Shown: in pieces, positions 47,176 through 58,710 of the stretch | How positions within the stretch are numbered: the first letter of the stretch is position 1 | How the letters are laid out: every line of letters starts with the position of its first letter | NCBI GenBank assembly: GCA_030035585.1 | Contig: CM057462.1 | Coordinates: 111,843,234 to 111,907,233, forward strand | Reading direction: 5' to 3' | DNA length: 64,000 nucleotides | Source: Dugong dugon | Taxonomy: Eukaryota; Chordata; Mammalia; Sirenia; Dugongidae | Made by a program: the position numbers and the translations under genes | The notes under the pieces: model-generated | What the model was told of the DNA's origin: nothing | Seen by the model: only the letters and a program-made list of their open reading frames with translations | Database searches by the model: none

Positions 47176-48360
47176 ATCCAACTTTCTAAAACATTGTATC
47201 ATTTCTGCATTTACAAACCTTGAATCATTCCACATTTCCTAAAGTTCTGATTGTCATATGGTACCAATAAGTATAATGACCACATCCTGGTAAATATCAC
47301 CATCTAATCACTCAATTTTTCCTATTACTCAGTTTCTAGATTTCAAGAGGGGGGGAGGAATCCTGCACAAACCTACTTTTTGGCACAGATATACCCCAAG
47401 ATAATATCCTCCAAGTGACTGAATTTCAGAATTTCAGTTTGCATTTTCACAGATCAAGCTCCCTGTTCCCAGTCAAATTTGCTGGGATCTCACCTTGCTA
47501 TTCTAGGCATAATGATGCAAGGGCTGAAGCAAATTGACAAGAGCTACATTATTACAATTGTACTTGGCTTCTTCATGAAGGGAAGTATTGTATACACTTG
47601 CAGAGTCAGTATTAAAATGTTTGCCCTTTGAGCTCCAATGCTGGGGGGATCTGAGGTACACTTAGCTCAGGAGATTTTATCCACATAAAGCACTTTTGTT
47701 GAAAATCTGCTTTCTCCTGCTTGTTATTATTAACCAAACAGCCTGTTTTTGTCAAAATTGAAAGCAGTTGCTGTTTCTCTTTCCTCTCTTGATCCCCTTT
47801 ATATTTCCTAGATGCTTTTACCTTCATTTGCTTTTCATAACGAATTCTGTTCTTTTCTTGATCACCACCGATATCAACTCCAATTCCATTATTATGTGCA
47901 GTTTAGTTTCAGGTGAATTAAGCAGAAAACAATCTAAATAAAGTTGTGACATATTGACAATACATCTTACTTTCAGTTCCAGCTTAACATACACATTCAT
48001 TTTTAACTCTCCAAGGTTGTTTGTTCATTTTTTCAGCTTTGATTTCTGGCAATGTAAATAATTTAGCTTTGGCCTGTGTCAATTTGTCCTAGGTACAGTC
48101 TTTAATGGGGCAGAGGAGAGACAGAGCAGAGGATAATTGGGACGCATCCATAGAACCTCATTTTACTTGTCAGAGGGAGAAATACATGAAGGAACTTGAT
48201 CTCAAGCTTCTTTAAAGATTCTTGGCACTTTCCAATGGAATATCTGGCATTTGAGCACTTGAAACATGGCAACTAAGCAAATGAATTTTTCTTTTTATTT
48301 AATTTTAATATATGTAAATTTAAATAACCAGATGTAGCTAGTGGCTACTGTATTGTACTG
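47176..48360. other. Unique stretch; candidate conserved non-coding DNA
   Basis: From about 47,450 to 48,140 the sequence is free of recognisable repeats, has mixed composition and contains homeobox/forkhead-like AT words ('ggcaatgtaaataatttagc'). No coding frame of note; the frame at 47612-47827 has no domain. Confidence 0.4.
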
Positions 48361-48534
48361 TTGTTGGTAGTTGCCGTCCAGTAGATTCTGACTCATGGTA
48401 ACCACATACGTTACCGAATAGAACCGCTCCACCGGGTTTTCAAGGAGGTCTTCCCAGGTGCCTCTGGGTGGGTTTGAACCATCAACCTTTTGGCTATTAG
48501 TCGAGCACTTAACCATTTGTCACCCAGGGACTCC
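48361..48534 (-). mobile_element. AfroSINE, antisense
   Basis: 'gttgccgtccagtagattct', 'ccaggtgcctctgggtgggt' and 'ttaaccatttgtcacccagg' give tail, body and head. The minus-strand frame 48295-48516 is SINE translation. Confidence 0.92.
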
Positions 48535-49378
48535 TACTGAGATATAAGCACTGTCCTAATGGGGTCAGAGAAACTAATATACAATTTCTAGTCTAGGAGA
48601 GAGAATTGGAAAGACTGGATACATGCTTGCTACTTTCTCACTACTTCTTACCTTGAGCTCACACTAAATATTGTTAAATATAAGAAAGTTTAGGCTAGTA
48701 GAAGCCAAATCAGCCTAAGGACCTCCAAATATATTCTATCACAATGAAATCCACTGTCACCTGGCAAATTCTAGAAGATTTTCCTTTGGATATGGCCTAA
48801 AGAGAAATTTACTGTTTTATGCTGTTCCCATTTTCCTTTTCGGCTGTCCCAAGAAATGTTTGGTTTGAAACAAGTAAACAAAAAAAAAAATCCTATCATC
48901 AAATTAATTATTATGCAGTGCTGTAGCAGTTTTCATTCATGCTATCTTCTACCTTTTCTGAAAAGTTTTTTTTTTTTTCCCTTGACTACTTACACTAATC
49001 CTTCTTCATGTATATTAAGTCTAGCGACTTGTCTTGGTTAGCGTAATAAAAGCCAGAAATAGCACTGTGCTTACTATGTAGCAGACCTATTCTAAGTGTT
49101 TTCATCCTACAAAGTAGACATTGTTATGCACATTATACAGATAGGAAAATAATATGGTCAATCACCTACAACTTTACAATTTCAGGACAAATATTTCATC
49201 TATTTAAGAAATGATATAAACTTTTCACTCCTAATAGTGTATTCTTTTAGTTGTTACAAATTTACTTGAGAAAAGTTGATATTTGTTAAACCCTGTATTC
49301 AAATTTAAATTAGTGGCTCTAATTTCAAATCCAATTTTTCTTCAATTTAATTTTTCAGTATATTTAGTTTCCTATAAT
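48535..49378. other. Unique stretch with one MIR-like piece
   Basis: An antisense MIR-like segment at about 49,065-49,190 ('cttactatgtagcagaccta', 'cacattatacagataggaaa'). The rest shows no recognisable feature. Confidence 0.5.
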
Positions 49379-49588
49379 AGGAGTCTCCAGGTAAAGCTAA
49401 AGAATAAGCACTCAGCTATTAGTGGAGATTAATGATTCAAACCCACCCATTGGTTTGAGGAAGACAGGCCTGGCAATCTGATTCCGAAAAACCACAGTCT
49501 TGAAAACCCAATGAAGCAATTCTACTTTGCACACACAGAGTTGCTATGAGTTGGAATTGACTTGACAGCAATTAACAACAGCAACAAC
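49379..49588 (+). mobile_element. AfroSINE, long form
   Basis: 'ggagtctccaggtaaagcta' head, 'caggcctggcaatctgattc' and 'cgaaaaaccacagtcttgaa' body, 'gagttggaattgacttgaca' and 'aacaacagcaacaac' tail. Confidence 0.9.
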
Positions 49589-50530
49589 ATATCTATGATA
49601 ATTTTTGTCAAGGAAGTGACAGACAAAAGTATTATCAACTTTAGAATTTTGGGGAAAAAGTGTGTCTATCAGTCTTTAACGCAAGTAGAAGAGTGACTTC
49701 ATCGGAGTAAGTGCATACAATTTTTAAGAATGATTTGTTTTACTCTAGTTGCTCAAAAATGGCTCTCCTTTATTGCTTACTTACTGATTTTACTCATTAA
49801 TTTTATGTTTTCCTGAATTTACTCTTTTTGCATTGTGTGCCCATTATATACTGTGTAAGGCGCTCAGACTCTATAGACAAAATACTCACAGATGTAGACT
49901 TTAAGGTGTTCATAATGTCATAGAAACAATATGCAAAATAGAAGCATTTACTTGAGAAATATTTTTAGGCCCAACCAAAATAAGGGGCTAAAAAATATAT
50001 TTTTCAACAATTCATAATAATCCTTCAGAAACGTCTTTCTGATATTACTAAGATCAAATATTTCTAATTGATAACTTCATAGATTTAATCTTCTGAGCCA
50101 AGGGAAGTCCTATACTCACCACACTAAACTCGAAGAGGATAGATATCACCAGTGAGGCTTTAATACTCTGTGGTACTGTTTCTCAAAACTGCTGACTGTA
50201 AATATGTGTCCTCTGAGTTTACATTAGGCAATTATCCACGGAAGTCAAATATCCTCAAGTAACTGAGTAAAATTGCCTTTTGATTATGCATTTTCTAAAA
50301 AAGGGGAACAGCAGATGTCTATTTAATTTTTTAGTTATAATTGCATTGTGTACCTTGATTCTTTCCTTACATGACTATCAACTGTCTCTTTTTCCTGTCA
50401 CCAGCTTAAGCTGCCACTAAAGCATTTATATTTTGAGCACTGCTCTTAGAGCAAGTTCTAGATTTAAGCCTCAGGTTTTCCGTATCAATGGTTCTAAACT
50501 ATTTGACAGTACACAAAGACAATATTATTT
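49589..50530. other. Unique stretch
   Basis: No gene or confident repeat. Confidence 0.5.
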
Positions 50531-50534
50531 TTTT

Positions 50535-50665
50535 TGCCTACCTACTATGTGCCAAAAATCCTACTCTGTAGTGTCCATGTCTTAATTTATTTAATACAAA
50601 CCAATGTTAAATGGGTAGGTAAGTGGCAGAACTGGTAATCAAACATAGATTTCTCTTAAGTATAA
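50535..50665 (-). mobile_element. MIR SINE, antisense, partial
   Basis: 'gcctacctactatgtgccaa' and 'gtggcagaactggtaatcaa' are antisense MIR words. Confidence 0.55.
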
Positions 50666-50689
50666 GCTCTTGTTGTCATTGTTATTGCT

Positions 50690-50768
50690 GTTGTTAGGTG
50701 CCATTGAGTCCGTTTTGACTCACAGCAACCCTATGTACAACAGAACGAAACACTGCCTGGTCTTGTTC
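50690..50768 (-). mobile_element. RTE 3' end fragment, antisense
   Basis: 'gttgttaggtgccattgagt' then 'gtacaacagaacgaaacact' and 'gcctggtcttgttc'. Confidence 0.85.
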
Positions 50769-51119
50769 TGAGTCACCAAAAATGTGCATCCATCTCTTCT
50801 TGTTCTCCTTCTGCCCACCCTTTTGCTTTGTCCACTTATCTCCATTAAGCATATCTTTTGGCCCTCATCTCTTCAGCACCCCTACTGGAAATCAAGTCAT
50901 GAAACACATTTCTTTAAAAGTGAAAAAGCTCACTAGCCAGGTGAAAGATTGAACATGAACTTCACCATCAATTTTTTATAAAGAGTAAAGTTTGTTAATA
51001 GGATCACCAGTATTAAACTCTATTCAAGTGAATTTACATACTTAATAACAGTAACTAACTCAGTTGGGCCTAACTCATGAGGAGGTCTCCTTCTTTCATA
51101 AAACTGTCCCTAAAATTTC

Positions 51120-51248
51120 CTGCCAGATTTAGCAAATAAAAATACAGGACAACTGGTTAAATTTGAATATTTATACTAAAAAAATTAGTCACTTTATCTG
51201 AAATTCAAATCAAACTGAGTGTCCTCTGTTTTACCTGACAACCCTAGG
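51120..51248. mobile_element. Palindromic MITE-like DNA element
   Basis: The left arm 'ctgccagatttagcaaataa' plus 'ggttaaatttgaatatttat' and the right arm 'tatctgaaattcaaatcaaa' plus 'ttttacctgacaacccta' are imperfect inverted copies. About 130 bp, no coding. It resembles a known mammal-wide palindromic DNA element whose name I do not assign. Confidence 0.65.
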
Positions 51249-52761
51249 GAAAACAACCTTTCTCTCACAAATCCCAAGCGGTCATGGCTGCATATTTTAA
51301 AAGAGAGAGAAGAGAAAAAAAAGTCAATATGATCTTTTATTATCAATCAGTGGTAAAACACTATGCTGCTGTTTACACATCAGAAACTGGGGAGGACTTG
51401 ATGAAGTCCAAGACCTGATGATATTTTACATGCCAGGGAGATGTGTGGACATGGTTACCCACTGGCCTAACAGCTCCACATTACATGCCACATGTCAGAT
51501 TTGATATTAATAACCCCAATGTAGCTGGTCCCATAAGAGACTTCAGACAGGAGGCACCAGAAGAACTCAGGCCTGCAAATTTAGGTCAGCATTTTATAAA
51601 CACATGATCAATGTGGTGCCAGGTTTCTGTATCACAAAATACGTTTTACATAATTCAAAACATTTTTAATATTTTAGATAAATGCTGTCTTGAGTTAAGT
51701 GTACATTTTCCCATTCCTGACTCACATATGATCTTTATTATTTGGTTCCCTCATCCAGAACAATGACTGAGAAATCAGGCCAGCTGTTTTTTTTTCTGGA
51801 TTCTTTGAAGAACCTCAATTTTTTTTTTTTTTTTTTCCCTGCAATCGGGTCATTTTTACTGATTGCAAATTTCTAGTGTTTCTTGCCAGTCTGAAAACTT
51901 TCTGCCTCTGTATAATCTGCTGCCTAATTATTTTCCTATCCCCCAGGAGTTTTATCCTGAGGCAGACATAATTTATTCTTCAATGCTTATTCAAGAAGAC
52001 TTTCCATATCCTTGCCAAAAAGAAAGCCCTCGCCAAATAGAATTCCTGTGTGGAGTTCTTTCAAAATCACGTCTTCCAACCAGAGGTGCAGCCAAAGAAC
52101 TATCTGGGCAGCCACACTAGCTGTCATACTTTTCAAAGTCGCTGGCAGGCAGCCGAAAGCACCGTCTGCCAAAACCCCCACTTCCATTTTAACCAGAGCA
52201 CAGGTCTTCAAGGACATTCTCTCAATTCTCGTAGTCACTTAGAAATGGCTCCAGTGGCTCTGCCAGTTTCCTGACTGAATACGAGTTGCTGCTGCTTTGA
52301 AAGTTTGCTAAAGGGAAACATCTGCTTCTCTGTGGGTTTGGTTCAGTTTCCATTAAGGCAGTGAGCATTTTTTTTTTTTTTCACCTTTTAGAAATGTTAG
52401 CAATTTCAGCAATCATGTTTTTAGCAGCTTCCCATATTTCAGCCTTTAAATCTAAATATGTTTGTATTTTATGAAGTTGTTTGGAAGCATTGGAAATTGA
52501 TCTTTTGAGGCTCATATCATCAGAATGGTATTAATTAGAATCTAACCTATAGTGTATTCTTTCTATTATATAGGTTTTCCCCTCACTTCTGCTCCATATC
52601 AGCCTTATACCACAGACGTTGTGCTACGTGGATTATATAACAATTCACTTTCTTTCTAATTTATTTCTGAATGATTCACTCGTTCACATGCTTATCTGAC
52701 CCTTTTCTTTCTTATCTAAAATATGCAACCTCTGAGACCTTTAAGTTACTTCTAATAATCT
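51249..52761. other. Unique stretch with a GC-richer core (51.86-52.30 kb)
   Basis: T-runs lie at about 51,820-51,837 and 52,369-52,380. Between them, 51,860-52,300 is noticeably less AT-rich than its surroundings and carries four overlapping open frames of 74-85 codons on both strands (51863-52120, 51987-52238 minus, 52012-52242, 52050-52274). None shows a domain. Overlap in three sense/antisense frames points to low stop density rather than a gene. Confidence 0.45.
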
Positions 52762-52860
52762 CTTCTTGGAAACCCTATGGGGCAGTTCTACTCTGTTCTA
52801 TAGGGTCGCTATGAGTTGGAATCAACTTGATAGCAATGGGCTTTGATTTTTTGGGGTTTA
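52762..52860 (+). mobile_element. AfroSINE 3' half
   Basis: 'ttggaaaccctatggggcag', 'gggtcgctatgagttggaat' and 'caacttgatagcaatgggct' with a T/G-rich tail. Confidence 0.9.
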
Positions 52861-53090
52861 TTAATAATCTCTCAAATTCTAGAAGTCCATGTCTACTGTA
52901 CCAATTGGGTATCTGGAGTCTTCTTTCACAATGATATTGCAAGAACATTTGCTCTACAATTTGTTTAACAAGCATTAACTGCAGAAAGCATTAAATCAGG
53001 AAACAAAACGAAAGATTAGCCATATAAGTTAGAATAGAAAGGATAGGCTTTAGAAACCAGTTATATTCAATTATTGGAATTGAATACTTT

Positions 53091-53114
53091 TTATTATTAT
53101 TATTATTATTATTA
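53091..53114. repeat. (TTA)8 microsatellite
   Basis: Eight uninterrupted trinucleotide units. Confidence 0.95.
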
Positions 53115-53482
53115 AGTGTATTGAAAAAAAATGTAAGCATTTGGTCCGTCAGACCTAAGTGTAAATCTTCTATGTCACCTACTTCATCATCTACTCTCCT
53201 TCTTCAACAATTATTAATATGCCAATAATTTTTGAAACTATATCTATATTCCTGTTCTCTCCTCTGGGCTTTTAATCTCCATATCCACCTCTCAACAGGA
53301 CATGTCCACTGAAATCTTTCCAGGCAACTTGAACTTAATGTACATAAAATATATGCAAACCTCACTCATCATTTTCCTTCTCAATTATTTCTACTCTTTT
53401 TTCTGCCATCCTCTCAGTGATACATGTCAGAAATCTCCACATCTTCCTTCACTTCTCCTTTTTCCTCACCTCCAGCATCTAG

Positions 53483-53685
53483 ATAATCACAAAACCAAAA
53501 AAAAAAAAAAAACCCAAACCCATTTCCGTCAAGTTGATTGTGACTCATAGCGACCCTATAGTACAGAGTAGAACTGCCCCATAGAGTTTCCAAAAAGCAT
53601 CTGGTAGATTCAAACTGCTGACCTTTTGGGTAGCAGCCGAGCGCATAGCCACTGCACCACCAGAGCTCCAAATAATCACAAAACC
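53483..53685 (-). mobile_element. AfroSINE with perfect 14-bp TSD
   Basis: The insert at 53497-53671 starts with an A-run and 'cccatttccgtcaagttgat' and ends with head complement 'gcaccaccagagctcc'. Direct repeats ataatcacaaaacc lie at 53483-53496 and 53672-53685. The minus-strand frame 53414-53743 is SINE read-through. Confidence 0.95.
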
Positions 53686-53882
53686 CTTTTAATTCTACCT
53701 TTTCATTTTCCTTCAGTGTGTCTGCTTCTTTCTGTCCTGTCACTTCTCTGATCCATGGCCTTATGATCTCACTACCACCTTTTTAGCTGGTCCCTCAACC
53801 TCCAGTCCTGCCCTCTGTCTAATCCAGCTTCCAATTAGTAGCCAGAGTGTTGTTGCTAGATTATAAATATTACCATGACTTC

Positions 53883-54291
53883 CTGTTATGGATTGAATTG
53901 TGTCCCCCTCAAAAATGTGTTGTAAATCCTAGCCTCCATGCCTGTGGTTACAATCTATTTGGGAATTGGCTGTCTTTGTTATATTAATGAGGAAGCTTTA
54001 GTGAGGATGTGTGTTGAGTCAATATCACTGGAGATATAAAAGAGATTAAACAAAGAAGCTAAGAAGCAGAGATGGGGCAAGACACATGCCAAGCCACATG
54101 AAGATCACCCAGGAGCAGAAGCTCGGAAGAGACAACGGTCTTTTTTCCAGAGCTTAAAGAGAAAACTTTCCCCTAGAGCCAGAACCCTGAATTCAGACTT
54201 CCAGCCTCTTAAACCATGAAAATATAAGTTTGTGTTTGTTAAAGCACCAACTTGTGGTATTTCTCTTATAACAGCATTAGACAACTAAGAA
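53883..54291 (+). mobile_element. ERVL-MaLR-like solo LTR
   Basis: Starts 'tgttatggattgaattgtgt', contains 'tatattaatgaggaagcttt', and ends 'cttgtggtatttctcttata' and 'gacaactaagaaca'. No internal provirus. Confidence 0.82.
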
Positions 54292-54803
54292 CACTCTCCC
54301 CCCGTTCCCCGCTATAGATGTTTAACTGGAAGTCCTTAATATGGCTTAAAAGTGTTTTATTATCTGGCCCTTTTATATCTCTTCATGCTTATAAATTGTC
54401 ATGCTCACTTTCAGATATGTTCCAGATATATTGAACTTACAGCTCTGAGGGTTTTCTTCTAATGACCTTTCCATAACCTCTGTCCTGGGAAAATTATCAT
54501 TCCACATAGATAGAACTAGTTTATACTCACACTTACCCTTCTTCATCCTGCTTGGTGCCCCTAGGGAGACTGATTTTGAGAGCTACATCTACAACGTGGC
54601 TTACTTTCCCATTTCTAGTAGAGTTACACCACTTGTCTGTCAGTTTGTCGTACTGTGGTGGCTTGCATGTTGCTGTGATACTGGAAGTTTTATTAGCAGT
54701 ATTTCAAATACCAGCAGGGTTACACTTGATGGACAGGTTTCAATGCAGCTTCCGGACTAAGACAGACTAGAAAGAAGGATGTGATGGTCTACTTCTGAAA
54801 AAA

Positions 54804-55772
54804 TTGGCCAGTGAAAACCTTCTGAATACCAGTGGAACATTGTCTGATACAGTGCCAGGAAATGAACCCCTCAGGTTGGAAGGCACTCAAAATAGGACTG
54901 GGGAAGAGATGCCTCCTCAAAGTAGAGTCAGCCTTAATGACATGGATGGAGTCAATCTTTTGGGACCTTCATTTGCTGAGGTTGCACAACCCAAAATGAT
55001 AAGAAACAGAAATGATAAGAAACAGCTGCAAACATCCATTAGTAATTGGAACACGGAATGTACGAAGTATGAATCTAAGAAAATTGGAAGTCATTTAAAA
55101 AAGAAATGGAATGCATAAAGTTCAATATCTTAAGCATTAGTGAGATGCAGTGGACTGGTATTGACCATTTTGAATCTGATAATCATATGGTCTACCATGC
55201 TGGGAATGACAAATTGAAGAGGATAGTATCACATTCCTGTCAAAAAAGAATATTTCAAGATCTATCCTGAAGTACAACACTGTCAGTGATAGGAAAATAT
55301 CCATATGCCTACAAGGAAGACCAGTTAATAGGACTATTATTCAAGTTTACATACCAACCACTACTGTTAAAGATGAGGAAACTGAAGATTTAACCAACTT
55401 CTGCAGTCTGAAATTGATTAGGCGTGCAACCAAGATGCATTGATAATTACTGGTGATTGGAATGGGAAAGTTGGAAATAAAGAAGAAGGATCAGTAGTTG
55501 GAAAACACTGCCTTAGTGATAGAAACTATGCCAGAGATCACATGAAAGAATTTTACAAGACCAATGACTTATTCATTGCAAATACATGTTTTCAACAACA
55601 CAGAGCATATACATGTGAACCTCACCAGATAGAATACACAGGAATCAAATCAACTGTATCCGTGGAAAGAGACAATGGAGAAGCTCAATATCATCAGTCA
55701 GAGCAATCCCAGGGGCTGACGTGGAACAGACCGTCAATTGCTCATAAGCAAATTCAAGTTGAAGAAAATTAG
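54804..55772 (+). pseudogene. RTE apurinic/apyrimidinic-type endonuclease half (broken)
   Basis: In an intact RTE this N-terminal domain nicks target DNA to prime reverse transcription. The block at 54804-55118 is open, but a 16-bp tandem duplication (54994-55025) shifts the biological frame by +1. After it, the endonuclease start motif reads 'VIGTRNVRSMN' in the next frame, with R where the family has W. A second block (55440-55772) reads 'IITGDWNGKVGNKEEG', which keeps the conserved GDWN metal-site motif, but it lies in yet another frame. At least two net frameshifts disable it. Confidence 0.88.
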
Positions 55773-57073
55773 ATCAAGTCCCCAAGAGCCAAATTATGAC
55801 CTGGACTATATCTCACCTGAATATAGAGACAATCTCAGGACTAGATTTGCTGCACTGAACACTAATAACGGAAAACCAGAGAAGTTGAGCAAGGACATCA
55901 TACTTGAAAAAAGCAAGAGGTCATTAAAAAGACAGGAAAGAAAGAAAGGACCAAAATGGATGTCAGAAAAGACTCTTAAACTTGCTCTTTAACATAGAGT
56001 AGCTAAAGCAAAAGGAAGAAATGATGAAGTAAAAGAGGAGTAGATTTCAAAAGGCTTAAAAAGACAAAGTAAAGTATAATGAAATGTGTAAAGACCTGGA
56101 GTTAGAAAACCAAAAGTGTAGAACATGCTCAGCGTTTCTCAAACTGAAAGAACTAAACAAAAGATTCAAACTTCTAGTTGCAATATTGAAGGATTCTACA
56201 GTGAAAATGTTGAACGACACTGGAAGCATCGAAAGAAGATGGAAGGAATACACTGAGTTAATGTACCAAGAAGAATTGGTCGATTCTCAACATTTCAGGA
56301 GACAGCCTATGATCAAGAACCAACTGTACTGAAGGAACTATTCAACTCCAAGCTGCACTGAAAACATTGGTGAAAAACAGGGCTCCAGGAATTGAGGGAA
56401 TACCAACTGAGATGTTTCAACAAATAAATACAGCGCTGGAAGTGCTCACTTGTCTATGCCAAGACATTTGGAGGACAATTGCCTGGCCAAGCAACTGTAA
56501 GAGATCCATATTTGTGCCCATTCCAAAGAAGGGTGATCCAACAGAATGCAGAAATGACAGAACAATATCATTAATATTTCATGCAAGTAAAATTTTGCTG
56601 AAGATCATTCAAAAGCAGTTGCAGTAGTACATTGACAGGGAATTGCCAGAAATTCTAGCCGGATTCAGAAGAGAATGTGGAATGAGGAATATCACTGGTG
56701 ATGTCAGATAGATCATGGCTGAAAGCAGAGAATACTAGAAAGATGTTTACTGGTGTTTTATTGACTATGCAAATGCATTTGACTGTGTGGATAGTAACAA
56801 ATTATGGATAACATTGGGAAGAACAAGAATTCCAGAACACTTAATTATGTCACGTGGAACCTCTACATAGACCAAGAGGCAGTTGTTCTAACAGAAGAAG
56901 GGGATACTGCATGGTTTAAAATCAGGAAGGGTGTGTGTCAGGATTGTATCCTTTCACCACACTTATTCAATCTTTATGCTGAACAAGTAAACCGAGAATT
57001 TTAACTATATGAAGAAGAACATGGCATCAGGATTGGAGGAAGACTCATTAACAGCCTATGATATGCGGATGAC
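55738..57073 (+). pseudogene. RTE linker and reverse-transcriptase half (broken)
   Basis: Blocks at 55738-55992 and 56084-56332 cover the basic linker. 56367-56627 reads early RT motifs ('APGIEGIPTEMF', 'KRSIFVPIPKKGDPTEC'), and 56804-57004 the region before the catalytic box ('GVCQDCILSPHLFNLY'). The catalytic YADD survives at 57062-57073 but follows a TGA at 57059-57061. The blocks occupy frames 1, 2, 0 and 2 in succession, so no continuous protein is possible. Downstream sequence to 57.7 kb matches the C-terminal part of other copies. Confidence 0.9.
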
Positions 57074-57788
57074 ACAAGCTTGCTTGCTGAAAGAGAAGAG
57101 GACTTGAAGACTACAGAATTCAGTATGGATTTCACCTCAACACAAAGAAAACAAAAATCCTCACAACTGGACCAATAAACATCATGATAAATGGAAGAAA
57201 TATTGAAGTTGTTAAGGACTTCATTTTACTTGGATCCACAATCAAGGTCCATGGAAGCAGCTGTTAAGAAATCAAATGAAGTATTGCATTAGGCAAATCT
57301 GCTGCAAAAGACCTCTAATGTGTTAAAAAGCCAAGATATCACTTTGAGGACTATGGTGTGCCTGACTCAAGCCATGGTATTTTCAATCTCCTGATATGCA
57401 TATAAAAGCTGGAGAATGAATAAGAAGACTGAAGAAGAATTGATGCCTTTGAATTACAGTGTTGGCAAAGAATATTGAAGAATGAACAAATCTGCCTTGG
57501 AAGAAGTGTAGTCGGAATGCTCTTTGGAAGTGAGGAGACTTTGTCTCACATTCTTTGAACATGTTCTCAGGAGAGACCAGTCCCTGGAGAAGGACATCAT
57601 ACCTGTCAGATTAGAGGGTTAGTGAAAAAGAGGAAGACCCTCAGTGAGATGGATTTACACAGTAGCTACAACAATGGGCTCAAGCATAATGATTGTGATG
57701 ACGGCACAGGACTGGGCACTGTTTGATTTTGTTGTACATAGAGTCACTATGAGGCAGAACCCACTCAAGGACACCTAACAACAGTAGG

Positions 57789-58190
57789 GTTCCGCTAATA
57801 AGGAGCTTCAGAAAAGGGTTGGAGAGAGAAAAATGAAGTATGTGATTCTCTCAGCTCCTTTCCTATGGAGTCTTTATGGGTTGGCTGCGTCCCTTGACTA
57901 AACTAAGGTCAGGATCCTATAAGTCAGTCTCTCCACATAGCTTCTCTTTCTCCAGGTTCTAGTATCCACTTCTTTCCATTTCCCCTTTAAGCACTATCCC
58001 CTGTGGCTAAGACAAGCGTGTCTAGATTTCCTAGTGATAGATATACCCCAGAGGATAATAAGGTGATCTATAAAACACAAGTAAAATTTCTAGGGATGTT
58101 GTAAAGGTTGGGAAAAGATAACGGTTTTCTGTGAATACTAAAATATTTGGTAGGTGAAATTTGGCTAATTCAACAAATCTGCATGGACCA
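57789..58190. other. Unassigned, mixed sequence
   Basis: No gene. Text around 57,800-57,980 has a repeat-like look but I cannot name a family. Confidence 0.4.
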
Positions 58191-58194
58191 CTCT

Positions 58195-58455
58195 GACAGG
58201 TAGAGCGTGTGGTTGAGAATATAAATGATTGGGTCAGTCTGTGTAGGTACAACCCCTGCCTTCACCACTCACTAGCCATATAACGAAATTCATTTTTAAA
58301 TCCGCTTTACCTCAATTTTCCTATGTTTCAAATGGAGGTAATAATAATAGTATCTATCTTCTAGAACTGATGAAAGGATTAAAATGTAATATATGTAAAG
58401 CACCTAAGATAGTGCCAGCTTCATAGCAAATCCATAATAAATACTAACTCCATAG
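58195..58455 (+). mobile_element. MIR SINE, near full length
   Basis: 'agagcgtgtggttgagaata', 'ccttcaccactcactagcca', 'tttcaaatggaggtaataat', 'aaaatgtaatatatgtaaag' and 'ccataataaatactaac' run through head, core and tail in order. The best preserved MIR in the window. Confidence 0.85.
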
Positions 58456-58710
58456 GGAGGGAGCTGAGGTAATACATACTTGGCAGTGATAAAAACTAAT
58501 TGAAATTGCCCTTCTTCTGTATTATACTTTATTGAGAAATAAAACAAGGAAAACAGGGAAGCACTCTCTAAGAAGTAAAATATGCTGGTGCAATTTCAGT
58601 GGATGAAAATGATAAGAACTCAGAGTGCATTTAGTATAAAGATGTTTAACAGAATCAGAATTACCAAAAACTTGGGATGCTGTGTGCTTCATCTTTGTTG
58701 ATATTCTGCC

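Larger units (their letters stand above)
54600..57788 (+). mobile_element. RTE-clade LINE, nearly full length (about 3.2 kb), dead
   Basis: The longest RTE copy here and the only one with the 5' leader, the endonuclease region, the reverse transcriptase and the 3' tail ('ggacacctaacaacag'). The leader contains 'ggtggcttgcatgttgctgt' and 'gcttccggactaagacagac', segments that reappear in the SINEs. Length fits the roughly 3.2-kb size of RTE elements. Where I could follow them, open blocks fall in several frames with intervening stops. The 5' boundary is uncertain by about 50 bp, and I found no convincing TSD. Confidence 0.92.

Noticed and set aside
53414-53743. 109-codon minus-strand frame
   Set aside because: It is read-through of an AfroSINE and its A-tail.
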